DNA from: Bacteroidia bacterium
GTDB taxonomy: Bacteria > Bacteroidota > Bacteroidia > Bacteroidales > Dysgonomonadaceae
Length of the DNA: 23,512 nt
NCBI GenBank assembly: GCA_025999435.1
Contig: BNXH01000028.1
Span: forward strand, 1 to 23,512
Direction: 5' to 3'
In this document: one piece after another, positions 15,309 to 22,284 of the stretch
Layout of the letters: every line of letters begins with the position of its first letter
Numbering within the stretch: position 1 is the stretch's first letter
Notes under the pieces: generated by a model
What the model saw: the letters and a program-made list of their open reading frames with translations, nothing else
Databases searched by the model: none
Told to the model about the DNA's origin: nothing
Position numbers and translations under genes: made by a program

Positions 15309-15339
15309 TTGAAAAGCATTCGATACTAATGTATCTTTG
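15309..15339 (+). promoter_or_regulatory. Promoter of the degenerate phosphatase gene
   Basis: TTG (15309-15311) and TATCTTTG (15332-15339) are 20 bp apart. Transcription would begin near 15346, which supports the ATG at 15378 over an earlier GTG at 15348 that lies almost on the predicted transcript start. Confidence 0.65.
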
Positions 15340-15377
15340 TTATAATAGTGTTGGTCCGGATAGTTGATTTTATGTGT

Positions 15378-16439
15378 ATGAAGCTTAAATTACTTTTTAG
15401 TGCTGCTAGTATTATTCTGTTTTGTAATTGTGCCTCTACCCCGTCTTTAACCGTTCTGTGCGAGAAAGACCGGAAAGGTAATTATGTATTGAAATGGGAA
15501 ATATATCCTGATATGGATAATGTTCCTGTTGAAATCTTTGTATCGGATAACGACAGTGTGTTCCCATCGGTACCCGAATTTGTGGCAAACTCAAATGACT
15601 ATATAGCAGTTGTTAAGAATGATTCGGGTGATGTGGAAAAGAGAAAATTCTTTCAGATAAAGCTTGCCGGGACTACGTCAGGTACAATAACAAACCGTTT
15701 TTTCGAGTTAGACAGTATTCAGAACTTCCGCGACATTGGAGGATATCTGACAAGTGAAAACCATCGGATACGATGGGGGAAAATCTTCCGATCGGGAAGT
15801 TTCTATAAGATGACATCCCGCGATAGCCTTGAATTAGATAATCTGGGGATTAAAACCTCGATCGATTTAAAATCTGCAGATGCAACAAGAAGAGTGGTGG
15901 AAAAGTATACTAAGGTCAATAATATCCGTATTCCGATAGTATATAATGGCTATAGTGCTATTTCTCAAAAAATTATGGCTGGACAGTTTTTACGTGGAGA
16001 CGCCATTGTTTATACTCAGGATACCTATAGAGATATGGTGAATAATTTTGCTAAAGAGTATGCCACTTTCTTTGATTATTTGTGCGATGAGAATAACTAT
16101 CCCCTTGTGTACCATTGCTATTTGGGAAAAGACCAATCGGGGTTAGCCACATACTTTCTATTTAAAGCATTGGATGTACCTATGGATGAAATAGAAGATG
16201 ATTATATGGCATCGGATATAGGCATTGATAGAACAAAGCTTGTAAAAGGAGCTGATAGCCTCTCCGAATCGAGACAAGAGACATTTACCATGCTTACAAA
16301 AACAGACTTGGCATATTTGAGATACGGCATATCGTGTATCCGTGAAAAGAGTGGTTCGGTTGAAGATTACATGCTGAAAGAATTGAATCTGACCCCTGAG
16401 AAACGAAAGAAATTGAAATCTATATTGTTATATAAATAA
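15378..16439 (+). CDS. Tyrosine-phosphatase-like protein lacking the catalytic Arg
   Basis: A 353-residue paralogue of the divergent phosphatase. It has a signal sequence (MKLKLLFSAASIILFCNC) ending in a weak lipobox, so it may be a lipoprotein. The family signature is recognisable as NFRDIGGYLTSENHRIRWGKIFRSG (about 116-140), but the P-loop reads HCYLGKDQSG: Cys247 is kept while the CX5R Arg is Gln253 (codon CAA at 16134-16136). The DxR strand has also changed, to SIDLKSADA. Loss of the phosphate-binding Arg usually abolishes catalysis, so it is probably a pseudophosphatase or phosphate-independent binding protein. The reading frame is otherwise intact, which argues against simple decay. Confidence 0.85.
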   Translation: MKLKLLFSAASIILFCNCASTPSLTVLCEKDRKGNYVLKWEIYPDMDNVPVEIFVSDNDSVFPSVPEFVANSNDYIAVVKNDSGDVEKRKFFQIKLAGTTSGTITNRFFELDSIQNFRDIGGYLTSENHRIRWGKIFRSGSFYKMTSRDSLELDNLGIKTSIDLKSADATRRVVEKYTKVNNIRIPIVYNGYSAISQKIMAGQFLRGDAIVYTQDTYRDMVNNFAKEYATFFDYLCDENNYPLVYHCYLGKDQSGLATYFLFKALDVPMDEIEDDYMASDIGIDRTKLVKGADSLSESRQETFTMLTKTDLAYLRYGISCIREKSGSVEDYMLKELNLTPEKRKKLKSILLYK

Positions 16440-16587
16440 TGCGAATCAGTAGTTAAACTCGCTTCGCGAGTAAGTAGCAAATTAGCCAATATGCCAATAT
16501 GCCAATGGCGCAAAGCGACAAAGGCTATAAACTAACGGCTAATCTTTAAATCTTTAAATAGAATTTATATAATACTCCTATTTTTAC
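16440..16587. repeat. Short tandem and inverted repeats before cdsA
   Basis: GCCAATAT is repeated at 16485 and 16493, followed by GCCAAT at 16501 (8-bp period). ATCTTTAA is doubled near 16542-16558. ATTAGCC (16481-16487) is complementary to GGCTAAT (16537-16543). CTCG/CGAG forms a small hairpin at 16458-16470. No gene is seen. Confidence 0.5.
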
Positions 16588-16595
16588 TACTTTTG
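16588..16595 (+). promoter_or_regulatory. cdsA promoter -7 box
   Basis: TACTTTTG fits TAnnTTTG and lies 28 bp before the TTG start codon of cdsA, giving a leader of about 20 nt. The -33 is weak (TTTA at 16564-16567). Confidence 0.5.
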
Positions 16596-16623
16596 TCAAC
16601 AACTTAATAAAAAATTAAACGCC

Positions 16624-17454
16624 TTGAAACTACCGAATATCGTTGTCCGCATCTTGTCAGGAATTATATTTATTGCCATTCTGGTTGGCGGAATGCTTAT
16701 AAACCAGTATACTTTCGCCATCGTTTTTTCTCTTATAACAGCGTTGTTACTTTACGAATTTTACGGATTAATAGAGAAAAAAGCTAAAGTTCCGATTGTG
16801 CGCACATGGAATATCTTAGGAGGATTTGCACTTGTTCTGGGAGGATTTTATTATGCGGCTTTAGGGAGTTCGTTCGTCGCGTTCGTTCCCTATGTTTCCT
16901 ATTTACTTATATTATTTGTAAGCGAATTATATCTGAAAAGACAAAATCCTATTCATTCGCTGGCGTACTCTATTCTAGGGCAAGTGTATATCGCTGTGCC
17001 TTTTGCATTGACCAACTATCTTGTATTTGCATACGAACCGGCTAGTTATCATTCTGTATATGTACTTGCATTATTTGTCTTTATATGGGTCAATGACTCT
17101 TTTGCCTATCTTACAGGTATGGCTTTAGGGAAGCATCGTTTGTTTGAGCGCATATCTCCTAAAAAGTCTTGGGAGGGATTCGTCGGGGGTGCTGTGTTTT
17201 CGATGGCTTCGTCACTTATATTCGCTCATTTTTATCCTAACTTGTCTATCCTAGCATGGATAGGATTTTCTGCTATAACAGTTGTTTTCGGCACATGGGG
17301 CGATTTGTTCGAATCTCTTATTAAACGAACTTTGGGTGTAAAAGATTCAGGGAATATGATACCGGGGCATGGAGGTATCTTAGATAGGTTCGATAGTACG
17401 ATACTTGCCATTCCTGCTGTGTTTGTATATCTTGTTTTGATAAATCACCTGTAA
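16624..17454 (+). CDS. cdsA: Phosphatidate cytidylyltransferase (CDP-diglyceride synthase)
   Basis: CdsA makes CDP-diacylglycerol from phosphatidate and CTP, the branch point to all phospholipids, in the inner membrane. The 276 residues form about seven or eight membrane segments, and the C-terminal signature is complete: SLIKRTLGVKDSGNMIPGHGGILDRFDS (about 231-258), with the Asp residues for metal and CTP. The start is TTG at 16624: it sits after a TACTTTTG box, and the next Met (residue 24) lies inside the first membrane helix, so a later start would destroy it. In many Bacteroidota cdsA follows ftsH; that linkage is absent here. Confidence 0.93.
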   Translation: MKLPNIVVRILSGIIFIAILVGGMLINQYTFAIVFSLITALLLYEFYGLIEKKAKVPIVRTWNILGGFALVLGGFYYAALGSSFVAFVPYVSYLLILFVSELYLKRQNPIHSLAYSILGQVYIAVPFALTNYLVFAYEPASYHSVYVLALFVFIWVNDSFAYLTGMALGKHRLFERISPKKSWEGFVGGAVFSMASSLIFAHFYPNLSILAWIGFSAITVVFGTWGDLFESLIKRTLGVKDSGNMIPGHGGILDRFDSTILAIPAVFVYLVLINHL

Positions 17455-17509
17455 CAATATCAATATTTGTTATTATCTTTATCTATCTAAAGAAATTAAT
17501 ATAATTACT

Positions 17510-17629
17510 ATGAATAAGAAAGTTTTAGCTGTAACTTTAGTAGCTGCGGTAGCGAGCGTTGCCGTTTATGTATATGTTCAAAAAAAGAAAAAAGAAAAAT
17601 GTAAGAATTTCCCGGTAACGTTTATTTGA
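17510..17629 (+). CDS. 39-residue putative membrane peptide
   Basis: ATG at 17510 to TGA at 17627-17629 encodes 39 residues: a short positive N-terminus (MNKK), one hydrophobic helix (VLAVTLVAAVASVAVYVYV) and a basic tail (QKKKKEKCKNFPVTFI). This is the shape of small single-pass membrane proteins. It begins 55 bp after cdsA and stops 4 bp before the end of convergent cdaA. A near-consensus TATCTTTA lies at 17474-17481. No family is recognised. It is plausible as a real gene because of this amphipathic design and tight packing, but chance cannot be excluded. Confidence 0.5.
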   Translation: MNKKVLAVTLVAAVASVAVYVYVQKKKKEKCKNFPVTFI

Positions 17630-17633
17630 TTCG

Positions 17634-18413
17634 TTATTTCTTTTTGATCCTTATCGTTTCTGTCAGCAGTTCCTGTAATTTTTCGGGAGTAATGTTTGTC
17701 TGTATCTGGCCATCATCTACAAAGGATATTTTGCCTCTTTCTTCGGAAATGATAATTGCTTTAGCGTCTGTTTCCTGCGAAATACCTAAGGCAGCCCGGT
17801 GTCGTAATCCGAATGATTTTGGAATATCCTGGCTTTGCGATATAGGCAAAATGCATCCTGCCGCTTTAATCCTATTCCCGGATATGATAACAGCTCCATC
17901 ATGCAGAGGGGTGTTTTTAAAGAATATATTTTCTATTAGTCGAGTGCTAATGTCAGCATCCAGTACCTCCCCAGTTTCTGAATAATGCCCTAATTTTATT
18001 TCCTGTTCAATAACTATCAGCGCCCCTGTATATGTTTTTGCCATATTCATACAGGCTAATACCAAAGAAGTAATAACAGGGTCGGAAAGATCTTTTCTTT
18101 CTTTGGAAGAGAAGAGACGTGATAAAAATCGAAATGTCCGGTTTGAGCCCAATGTCATCAGGAAACGGCGGATCTCGTCTTGGAAAATAATGATTAATAC
18201 GATTAGCCCAATATCGACAAATTTGTCGAGGATGATTCCCATAAGGCGCATCTGCAATACTTGTGAGATAAGTATCCATAAAATCATAAAAGCCAATACC
18301 CCATTAAATATTGCACCGGTCCCGGACTTGGAAACAATCCGATATAGCCGATACATCACTATGGCTACCAATATGATGTCAATTATATCTTTTATTCCAA
18401 AATCATTGAGCAT
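17634..18413 (-). CDS. cdaA: Diadenylate cyclase (c-di-AMP synthase)
   Basis: CdaA condenses two ATP to the second messenger c-di-AMP, which controls potassium and osmotic balance and cell-wall homeostasis. Three N-terminal membrane helices (about 8-25, 35-55, 62-78) precede the DAC domain, with the catalytic motifs DGA (about 172-174, in HDGAVIISGNRI) and RHR (204-206, in FGLRHRAALGISQETDA). The start at 18413 gives 259 residues beginning MLNDFGIKDIIDI. It is preferred over 18434 because the TATCTTTG box at 18443-18450 would place transcription at or near 18435. The usual partner cdaR is not adjacent. A MITE-like element lies just upstream of the promoter. Confidence 0.93.
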   Translation of the reverse strand: MLNDFGIKDIIDIILVAIVMYRLYRIVSKSGTGAIFNGVLAFMILWILISQVLQMRLMGIILDKFVDIGLIVLIIIFQDEIRRFLMTLGSNRTFRFLSRLFSSKERKDLSDPVITSLVLACMNMAKTYTGALIVIEQEIKLGHYSETGEVLDADISTRLIENIFFKNTPLHDGAVIISGNRIKAAGCILPISQSQDIPKSFGLRHRAALGISQETDAKAIIISEERGKISFVDDGQIQTNITPEKLQELLTETIRIKKK

Positions 18414-18442
18414 GAGCAGAGAGCTTTTAATCAATCTAAGTT

Positions 18443-18450
18443 CAAAGATA
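18443..18450 (-). promoter_or_regulatory. cdaA promoter -7 box
   Basis: On the minus strand this reads TATCTTTG. TTTTTG further upstream (18475-18480) could be the -33 at 24 bp spacing, and it lies inside the direct repeat that flanks the neighbouring MITE-like element. Confidence 0.65.
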
Positions 18451-18469
18451 AGTATTTCTTCAACAAAAG

Positions 18470-18480
18470 ATATACAAAAA
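18470..18480. repeat. Direct repeat flanking element C, left copy
   Basis: ATATACAAAAA is immediately left of the inverted repeat GGGCAACCGC. The same 11-mer recurs at 18676-18686 on the other side, as expected for a target duplication. Confidence 0.75.
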
Positions 18481-18675
18481 GGGCAACCGCATCAAAATTT
18501 ATTTCTTTTACTGGATTGCTTCACTATGTTCGCAATGACGTTCACAGTAAAGCTATCCCGTCATTGCGAGGGCTTGTTCCGAAGCAATCCAGCTTAATAT
18601 TTTATTTTTTTAAACTGTATCTTTCTATTTAATAAACAATTAACCCATTGGTATTATTTTGATGCGGTTGCCCTA
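18481..18675. mobile_element. MITE-like element C, 195 bp
   Basis: Perfect 18-bp inverted ends GGGCAACCGCATCAAAAT (18481-18498) and complement (18656-18673) bound a non-coding element, flanked by an 11-bp direct repeat (18470-18480 and 18676-18686, with TA between the right end and the repeat). Its interior carries two arms of the CGTCATTGCG...AAGCAATCC palindrome: type 1 inverted at 18511-18540 and type 2 at 18559-18592, followed by an AT-rich stretch. The ends are unrelated to those of elements A, B and the 8733-8980 MITE. Confidence 0.8.
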
Positions 18676-18686
18676 ATATACAAAAA
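18676..18686. repeat. Direct repeat flanking element C, right copy
   Basis: ATATACAAAAA, identical to 18470-18480. Confidence 0.75.
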
Positions 18687-18740
18687 GGCAGGTGTCTTCT
18701 TAAAAAAAATAGGTAATTATATACAAGTTTACGGTATAGC

Positions 18741-18772
18741 AAAAAAAAGAGTAGATTTGTTCTACTCTTTTT
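18741..18772 (-). terminator. Terminator of the lipoprotein/membrane-protein pair
   Basis: AAAAAGAGTAGA (18744-18755) and TCTACTCTTTTT (18761-18772) form a perfect 12-bp stem with loop TTTGT. On the minus strand the stem is followed by a run of eight T (18748-18741), so it ends the transcript of the two genes to its right. Confidence 0.85.
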
Positions 18773-18807
18773 CTTATAATCAAACTCATTATTTACTCAA
18801 AATACAT

Positions 18808-19182
18808 TTATTTCTTAGCAAGAAATGTTCCAACTTGGTATAATATTGCACTTATATTCGTGCAAAGAATAGAAATCTCATAATGCCAATTTTGAATACC
18901 TATACCATACTTGAAAAAAATATCCAATAAAATAAGATATACCAAATATAAAACAAAGAAAGTCCATCCTTCTCTTATAAGAGTTCTATCCTTCTTTTTT
19001 TCGCAATATGAATACATTACAAAAATATATGCCGGCATCCAAAATAATCCAACTGCAATAACTATCCATAAATAGCTATATTTATATTTGTTTCTGCTGC
19101 GTACTATTTTTATTAATCCTATTACATACAGAATTAATACAGAAACTAACATACCTATAAGTAATAATCCGGGATATTCCAT
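18808..19182 (-). CDS. Hypothetical four-helix membrane protein
   Basis: A 124-residue integral membrane protein with likely helices at about 5-25, 37-58, 73-91 and 102-119. The first half (GLLLIGMLVSVLILYVIGLIKIV, then LWIVIAVGLFWMPAYIFVMYSYCEKK) faintly recalls the small N-terminal domain of phospholipase D-type membrane proteins (PLDc_N), but this is only a resemblance. It starts 19 bp after the lipoprotein gene and ends before a strong terminator, so the two form an operon. Small membrane partners of secreted proteins are sometimes immunity proteins; no direct evidence exists here. The region is AT-rich relative to its neighbours, which suggests accessory DNA. Confidence 0.6.
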   Translation of the reverse strand: MEYPGLLLIGMLVSVLILYVIGLIKIVRSRNKYKYSYLWIVIAVGLFWMPAYIFVMYSYCEKKKDRTLIREGWTFFVLYLVYLILLDIFFKYGIGIQNWHYEISILCTNISAILYQVGTFLAKK

Positions 19183-19201
19183 TCAATTGACGTTTAAATT
19201 A

Positions 19202-19744
19202 TTAACAATGTTCTACGGCTGACATTGCCGACAGTACCTGACATCCAAAAATCATTATCATACATGCAAATTCATTACCTATATCTCCATCTATCATTCT
19301 TTTTAATTCTTGATATCTACGATTAACACAACCATACCAACTTGCCAAACTCTTTGTCTGTTTACCATCAAATTCGATATTTATCAATTGTTTATCAACG
19401 TTGTAATATAACGTAGCAAGTGTATAAGATCCATCTGAATGTGTAATTGTATAAGATCCATCTTCATTAAATTTCTGAATCAAATTTGTTTGAATTGATT
19501 CTTTCGAACTTGGATAAACAGTTTCTAGTTTATATACATACTCATCATTATTTGATTTTTTTCCAATTTCAGGAGTTAAAGTAAAATCTACACCTGTACC
19601 CTCAAAATTAGTTACATGAGTAATTTCACTAACGATAGCCTTTGAATTATTTATTTCTTCTGTTACAGGTTGTTGTTCTGAAGAACAGCTTGTAATACAC
19701 CCTATAAACAGAATAACTAAGAAAAACTTAAGTATATTTTTCAT
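19202..19744 (-). CDS. Hypothetical lipoprotein with Cys-rich C-terminus
   Basis: A 180-residue protein with a clear lipoprotein signal: MKNILKFFLVILFIGCITSC, lipobox ITSC, lipid Cys20. A Ser/Glu/Asn linker leads to a small beta-rich domain (about 40-125; repeated GSYTITHSDGSYTLATLYYN). The C-terminal 45 residues differ in character: YGCVNRRYQELKRMIDGDIG, then a hydrophobic FACMIMIFGCQVLSAMSAVEHC. Four Cys (139, 161, 168, 180) could make two disulfides; the last residue is itself a Cys. I do not recognise the family. No housekeeping promoter is visible directly upstream; a long structured palindrome lies 110-325 bp upstream. Confidence 0.65.
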   Translation of the reverse strand: MKNILKFFLVILFIGCITSCSSEQQPVTEEINNSKAIVSEITHVTNFEGTGVDFTLTPEIGKKSNNDEYVYKLETVYPSSKESIQTNLIQKFNEDGSYTITHSDGSYTLATLYYNVDKQLINIEFDGKQTKSLASWYGCVNRRYQELKRMIDGDIGNEFACMIMIFGCQVLSAMSAVEHC

Positions 19745-19856
19745 TTTATTTTCGATTTAACTTGAATAAATATTTTGCTTTTTTAGCTGTGTGTATCATT
19801 TCAACAGCCACAAAATCACGCAGATTTCAAAATAGACATGACATACTTCTTACAAA

Positions 19857-20070
19857 TATTTACCGTAAGTTCCCGGATCGGTTTTAGTCTGAATTAAGGT
19901 TATACAAAAAGAGGCATGGGAACTATTATAACTTACCTTAGTCGAGGCTCTGACAAAGCCCACACATAAAATAAGCAAACAGCCCCACGCCTCTCATTAT
20001 ATTGAAAGACGTGGAACATCTGCCTATTATCTTTATGTGTTTAAAATTTGTCAGATTTCGACTAAAGATA
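19857..20070. other. Long structured intergenic palindrome
   Basis: This lies in the 486-bp gap between the GNAT gene and the lipoprotein gene. Arms 19937-19995 and 20004-20067 pair in a rod: CTTAGTCGA with TCGACTAAAG; TCTGACAAA with TTTGTCAGA; CACATAAA with TTTATGTG; GCAAAC with ATCTGC (with G-U pairs); CCACG with CGTGG at the tip. In addition AGAGGCATGGG (19910-19920) can pair with the tip strand CCCACGCCTCT (19984-19994), and GTTCCC (19869-19874) with GGGAAC (19918-19923). No coding frame is present. It could be a structured RNA, an attenuator on the minus strand, or a decayed MITE. Nothing else is seen at 19745-19856; 20071-20230 is AT-rich and featureless. Confidence 0.5.
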
Positions 20071-20230
20071 ATATTATAAATGCTTCTTAGTTAATTCTAT
20101 AAAAAGTAAACCGGTTTCTCAACACTATGAGATAATCGTTTACACAACAAAAACAAATGTTATTTTTTATTTTGAAAATTTTTTGTTAATTTTTTTTACC
20201 GTAAAACTATATATAATTATCAAAAAATAT

Positions 20231-21076
20231 TTATTCGAGCATCAGGTTCATTACAGAATGATGCTCAGCAAACAAAGTTTGTAGTGGCTTTTCCAGTTTA
20301 TTGGTCTTATATCCAAACAGCAACCGGCACAACATCCGGCGATTTATTTCTATATCCGGGCTTTCCCCGGTTTTTTCTACAATCCCATTGTTTAATAAGT
20401 AAGTTTGTTTTTCTATTTTCAGCCGGATTTTAGCAGCCGGATTTTTCTTAGTATAGAGTTTCAATAAAAACTCCTTGTCTATAACCCGGGCCATTCCGGC
20501 CAGATTATATTTTTCCGGAGAACCGTCATTTATATACTCTTCCACTATGGTTTTAAAATCTTCGAAGCTTTTTTGCACACAGAAGTCTTTATCTCTGTAT
20601 AAAGAATCAAAAAACGAATACGCTGATTCAATATCCGGGCTTTCCCTTAATATCCTGTCCAATGGATAAATAGGTTTTTCACTTTTGTCAAAAACCTGTT
20701 CATAGTCGAATTTTTCATAAAACCGGAATAGCCGGTTTTCCGCGGGAATAAGTATGGCTAATGGGATTTTTCTTTCTTTAAGGATCTGATGGGCTTCGTT
20801 AATCAGTTGTCCCATATATCCCTTATTCCTGTATTCCGGTAACGTACATAAGCCTGCCAGATAAGCAAAGGGGATTTCCTCTCCGTAAAAAGAAATTGTA
20901 TAAGGATGCATCTGTAAAGACGCAACGGCTATATCGTTTTCAAAGTAGACGAGTGTATTTCCGGGTTTATATTTTTGAGTGAAAATAAGGTTTATAAATA
21001 CATCTGTATCCTCAAAGCAGACCTTCCACATCTGTCTTACCAACGGTTCTATATGTTCGTTTGAAAACTGTATCAT
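20231..21076 (-). CDS. GNAT-family N-acetyltransferase
   Basis: A 281-residue acetyltransferase of the GNAT fold, with a C-terminal extension like Eis-type proteins. The acetyl-CoA-binding motif is TLPEYRNKGYMGQLINEAH (about 78-96), following the beta-4 strand FAYLAGLCTL; LAILIPAENRLFRFYEKFDYEQVF is the typical C-terminal GNAT strand and Tyr-bearing helix. About 150 further residues form a second domain. The substrate cannot be told from sequence. The start codon overlaps the coaBC stop by 4 bp (ATGA-type coupling), so both are made from one transcript. Confidence 0.85.
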   Translation of the reverse strand: MIQFSNEHIEPLVRQMWKVCFEDTDVFINLIFTQKYKPGNTLVYFENDIAVASLQMHPYTISFYGEEIPFAYLAGLCTLPEYRNKGYMGQLINEAHQILKERKIPLAILIPAENRLFRFYEKFDYEQVFDKSEKPIYPLDRILRESPDIESAYSFFDSLYRDKDFCVQKSFEDFKTIVEEYINDGSPEKYNLAGMARVIDKEFLLKLYTKKNPAAKIRLKIEKQTYLLNNGIVEKTGESPDIEINRRMLCRLLFGYKTNKLEKPLQTLFAEHHSVMNLMLE

Positions 21077-22266
21077 CCTACTGTTTCGTCGATAATGTCC
21101 GAAGCTACCTCCTGTTTCGACTTCAACGCATAATCTTTCTTTTCTCCGTTCCTGTTCAGAATAGATATTTTATTGGTATCGTATTTAAATCCCGCTCCGG
21201 GATCATTCAGAGAGTTAAGTACAATATAATCAAGATTCTTCTTAACTATTTTTTTTAAGGCATTTGTCTGTTCGTCATTGGTTTCTAAAGCAAAGCCTAT
21301 TAAACGTTGATTCGATTTTTTTATTTTTCCGAGCGATGCCGCTATATCCTTGTTTGGTACGAGGTCAATATTAAGAATATCCTCGCCCCTTTTCACTTTC
21401 TCCGTATATTGTCGCGATGGCCGGAAGTCGGCTACTGCGGCACATAATATCGCGGTATTCATGTCAGGGAAAGCTTTCATTGAAGCGTTATACATTTCCT
21501 CTGCCGATTCTACGTCTATTCTCGTTATATTCGGGTGATTTATTTTCATAGAAACCGGCCCGGCGATCAATGTGACTTCGGCTCCGCGGCGAGCACATTC
21601 TTCAGCAAGAGCAAAGCCCATCTTACCCGAAGAATAATTTCCTATGAAACGTACCGGATCTATTTTCTCAAACGTAGGTCCGGCTGTTATCAGTATTTTT
21701 TTTTTTGAAAGAGATTCTTGTTTCCTGAAAAAGTCCTCTACAACAGACAATATTTTTTCAGGCTCTTCCATGCGTCCTTTACCTATCAGGTGACTGGCCA
21801 GTTCGCCTGCCGCCGGTTCTATTATTATATTTCCATAAGACCGTAGCAGATCGAGGTTTCTGGCTGTAGAAGGATGGGCAAACATATCCAGGTCCATAGC
21901 CGGAGCGACCATAACGGGGGCTTTCATCGAAAGGTATGTGGTTATGAGCATATTATCGGCAATTCCGTTTGCCATCTTGCCCACTGTGGCAGCAGTAGCA
22001 GGAGCTATCAGCATCAGGTCGGCCCATTGTCCTAAATCCACATGACTATGCCATGTGCCATCGTTGGCGGTAAAAAATTCGCTTACCACCGGTTTGCCTG
22101 TAAGGGCTGATAATGTTACCGGCGTTATGAATTCTTTTCCCGAAGGAGTAATTACGATTTGTACTTCGGCTCCGGCCTTAATCAATAAACGGGCTAGTGA
22201 TGCGGCTTTGTATGCAGCAATGCTTCCTGTGACGCCCAATACAATATGTTTATCTTTCAGTGTCAT
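21073..22266 (-). CDS. coaBC: Bifunctional CoaBC (phosphopantothenoylcysteine synthetase/decarboxylase)
   Basis: CoaBC joins cysteine to 4'-phosphopantothenate and decarboxylates the product in CoA synthesis. The CoaC flavoprotein half is about 1-185: GVTGSIAAYKA, His75 in HVDLGQWADL, APATAATVGKMANGIADN, then APAMDLDMF and ELASHLIGKGRMEEP. The CoaB half follows: ITAGPTFEKIDPVRFIGNYSSGKMG, CAAVADFRP and LVPNKDI. The start at 22266 (397 residues) is chosen because a TATCTTTG box at 22285-22292 would start transcription after the earlier candidate at 22287. Two CoaC residues known as essential in E. coli, Asn125 and Cys158, are Asp125 and Ser158 here. It is coupled to the GNAT gene. Confidence 0.93.
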   Translation of the reverse strand: MTLKDKHIVLGVTGSIAAYKAASLARLLIKAGAEVQIVITPSGKEFITPVTLSALTGKPVVSEFFTANDGTWHSHVDLGQWADLMLIAPATAATVGKMANGIADNMLITTYLSMKAPVMVAPAMDLDMFAHPSTARNLDLLRSYGNIIIEPAAGELASHLIGKGRMEEPEKILSVVEDFFRKQESLSKKKILITAGPTFEKIDPVRFIGNYSSGKMGFALAEECARRGAEVTLIAGPVSMKINHPNITRIDVESAEEMYNASMKAFPDMNTAILCAAVADFRPSRQYTEKVKRGEDILNIDLVPNKDIAASLGKIKKSNQRLIGFALETNDEQTNALKKIVKKNLDYIVLNSLNDPGAGFKYDTNKISILNRNGEKKDYALKSKQEVASDIIDETVG

Positions 22267-22284
22267 GTCTTTCTTATTTTTGAA

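Noticed and set aside
18103..18597. 164-codon plus-strand frame opposite cdaA
   Set aside because: It is antisense to the well-supported cdaA gene and enters element C; no recognisable protein features.
19937..20067. 6S RNA gene
   Set aside because: The rod shape fits loosely, but the inner bubble can largely pair, and there is no clear promoter or T-run terminator at the expected ends.
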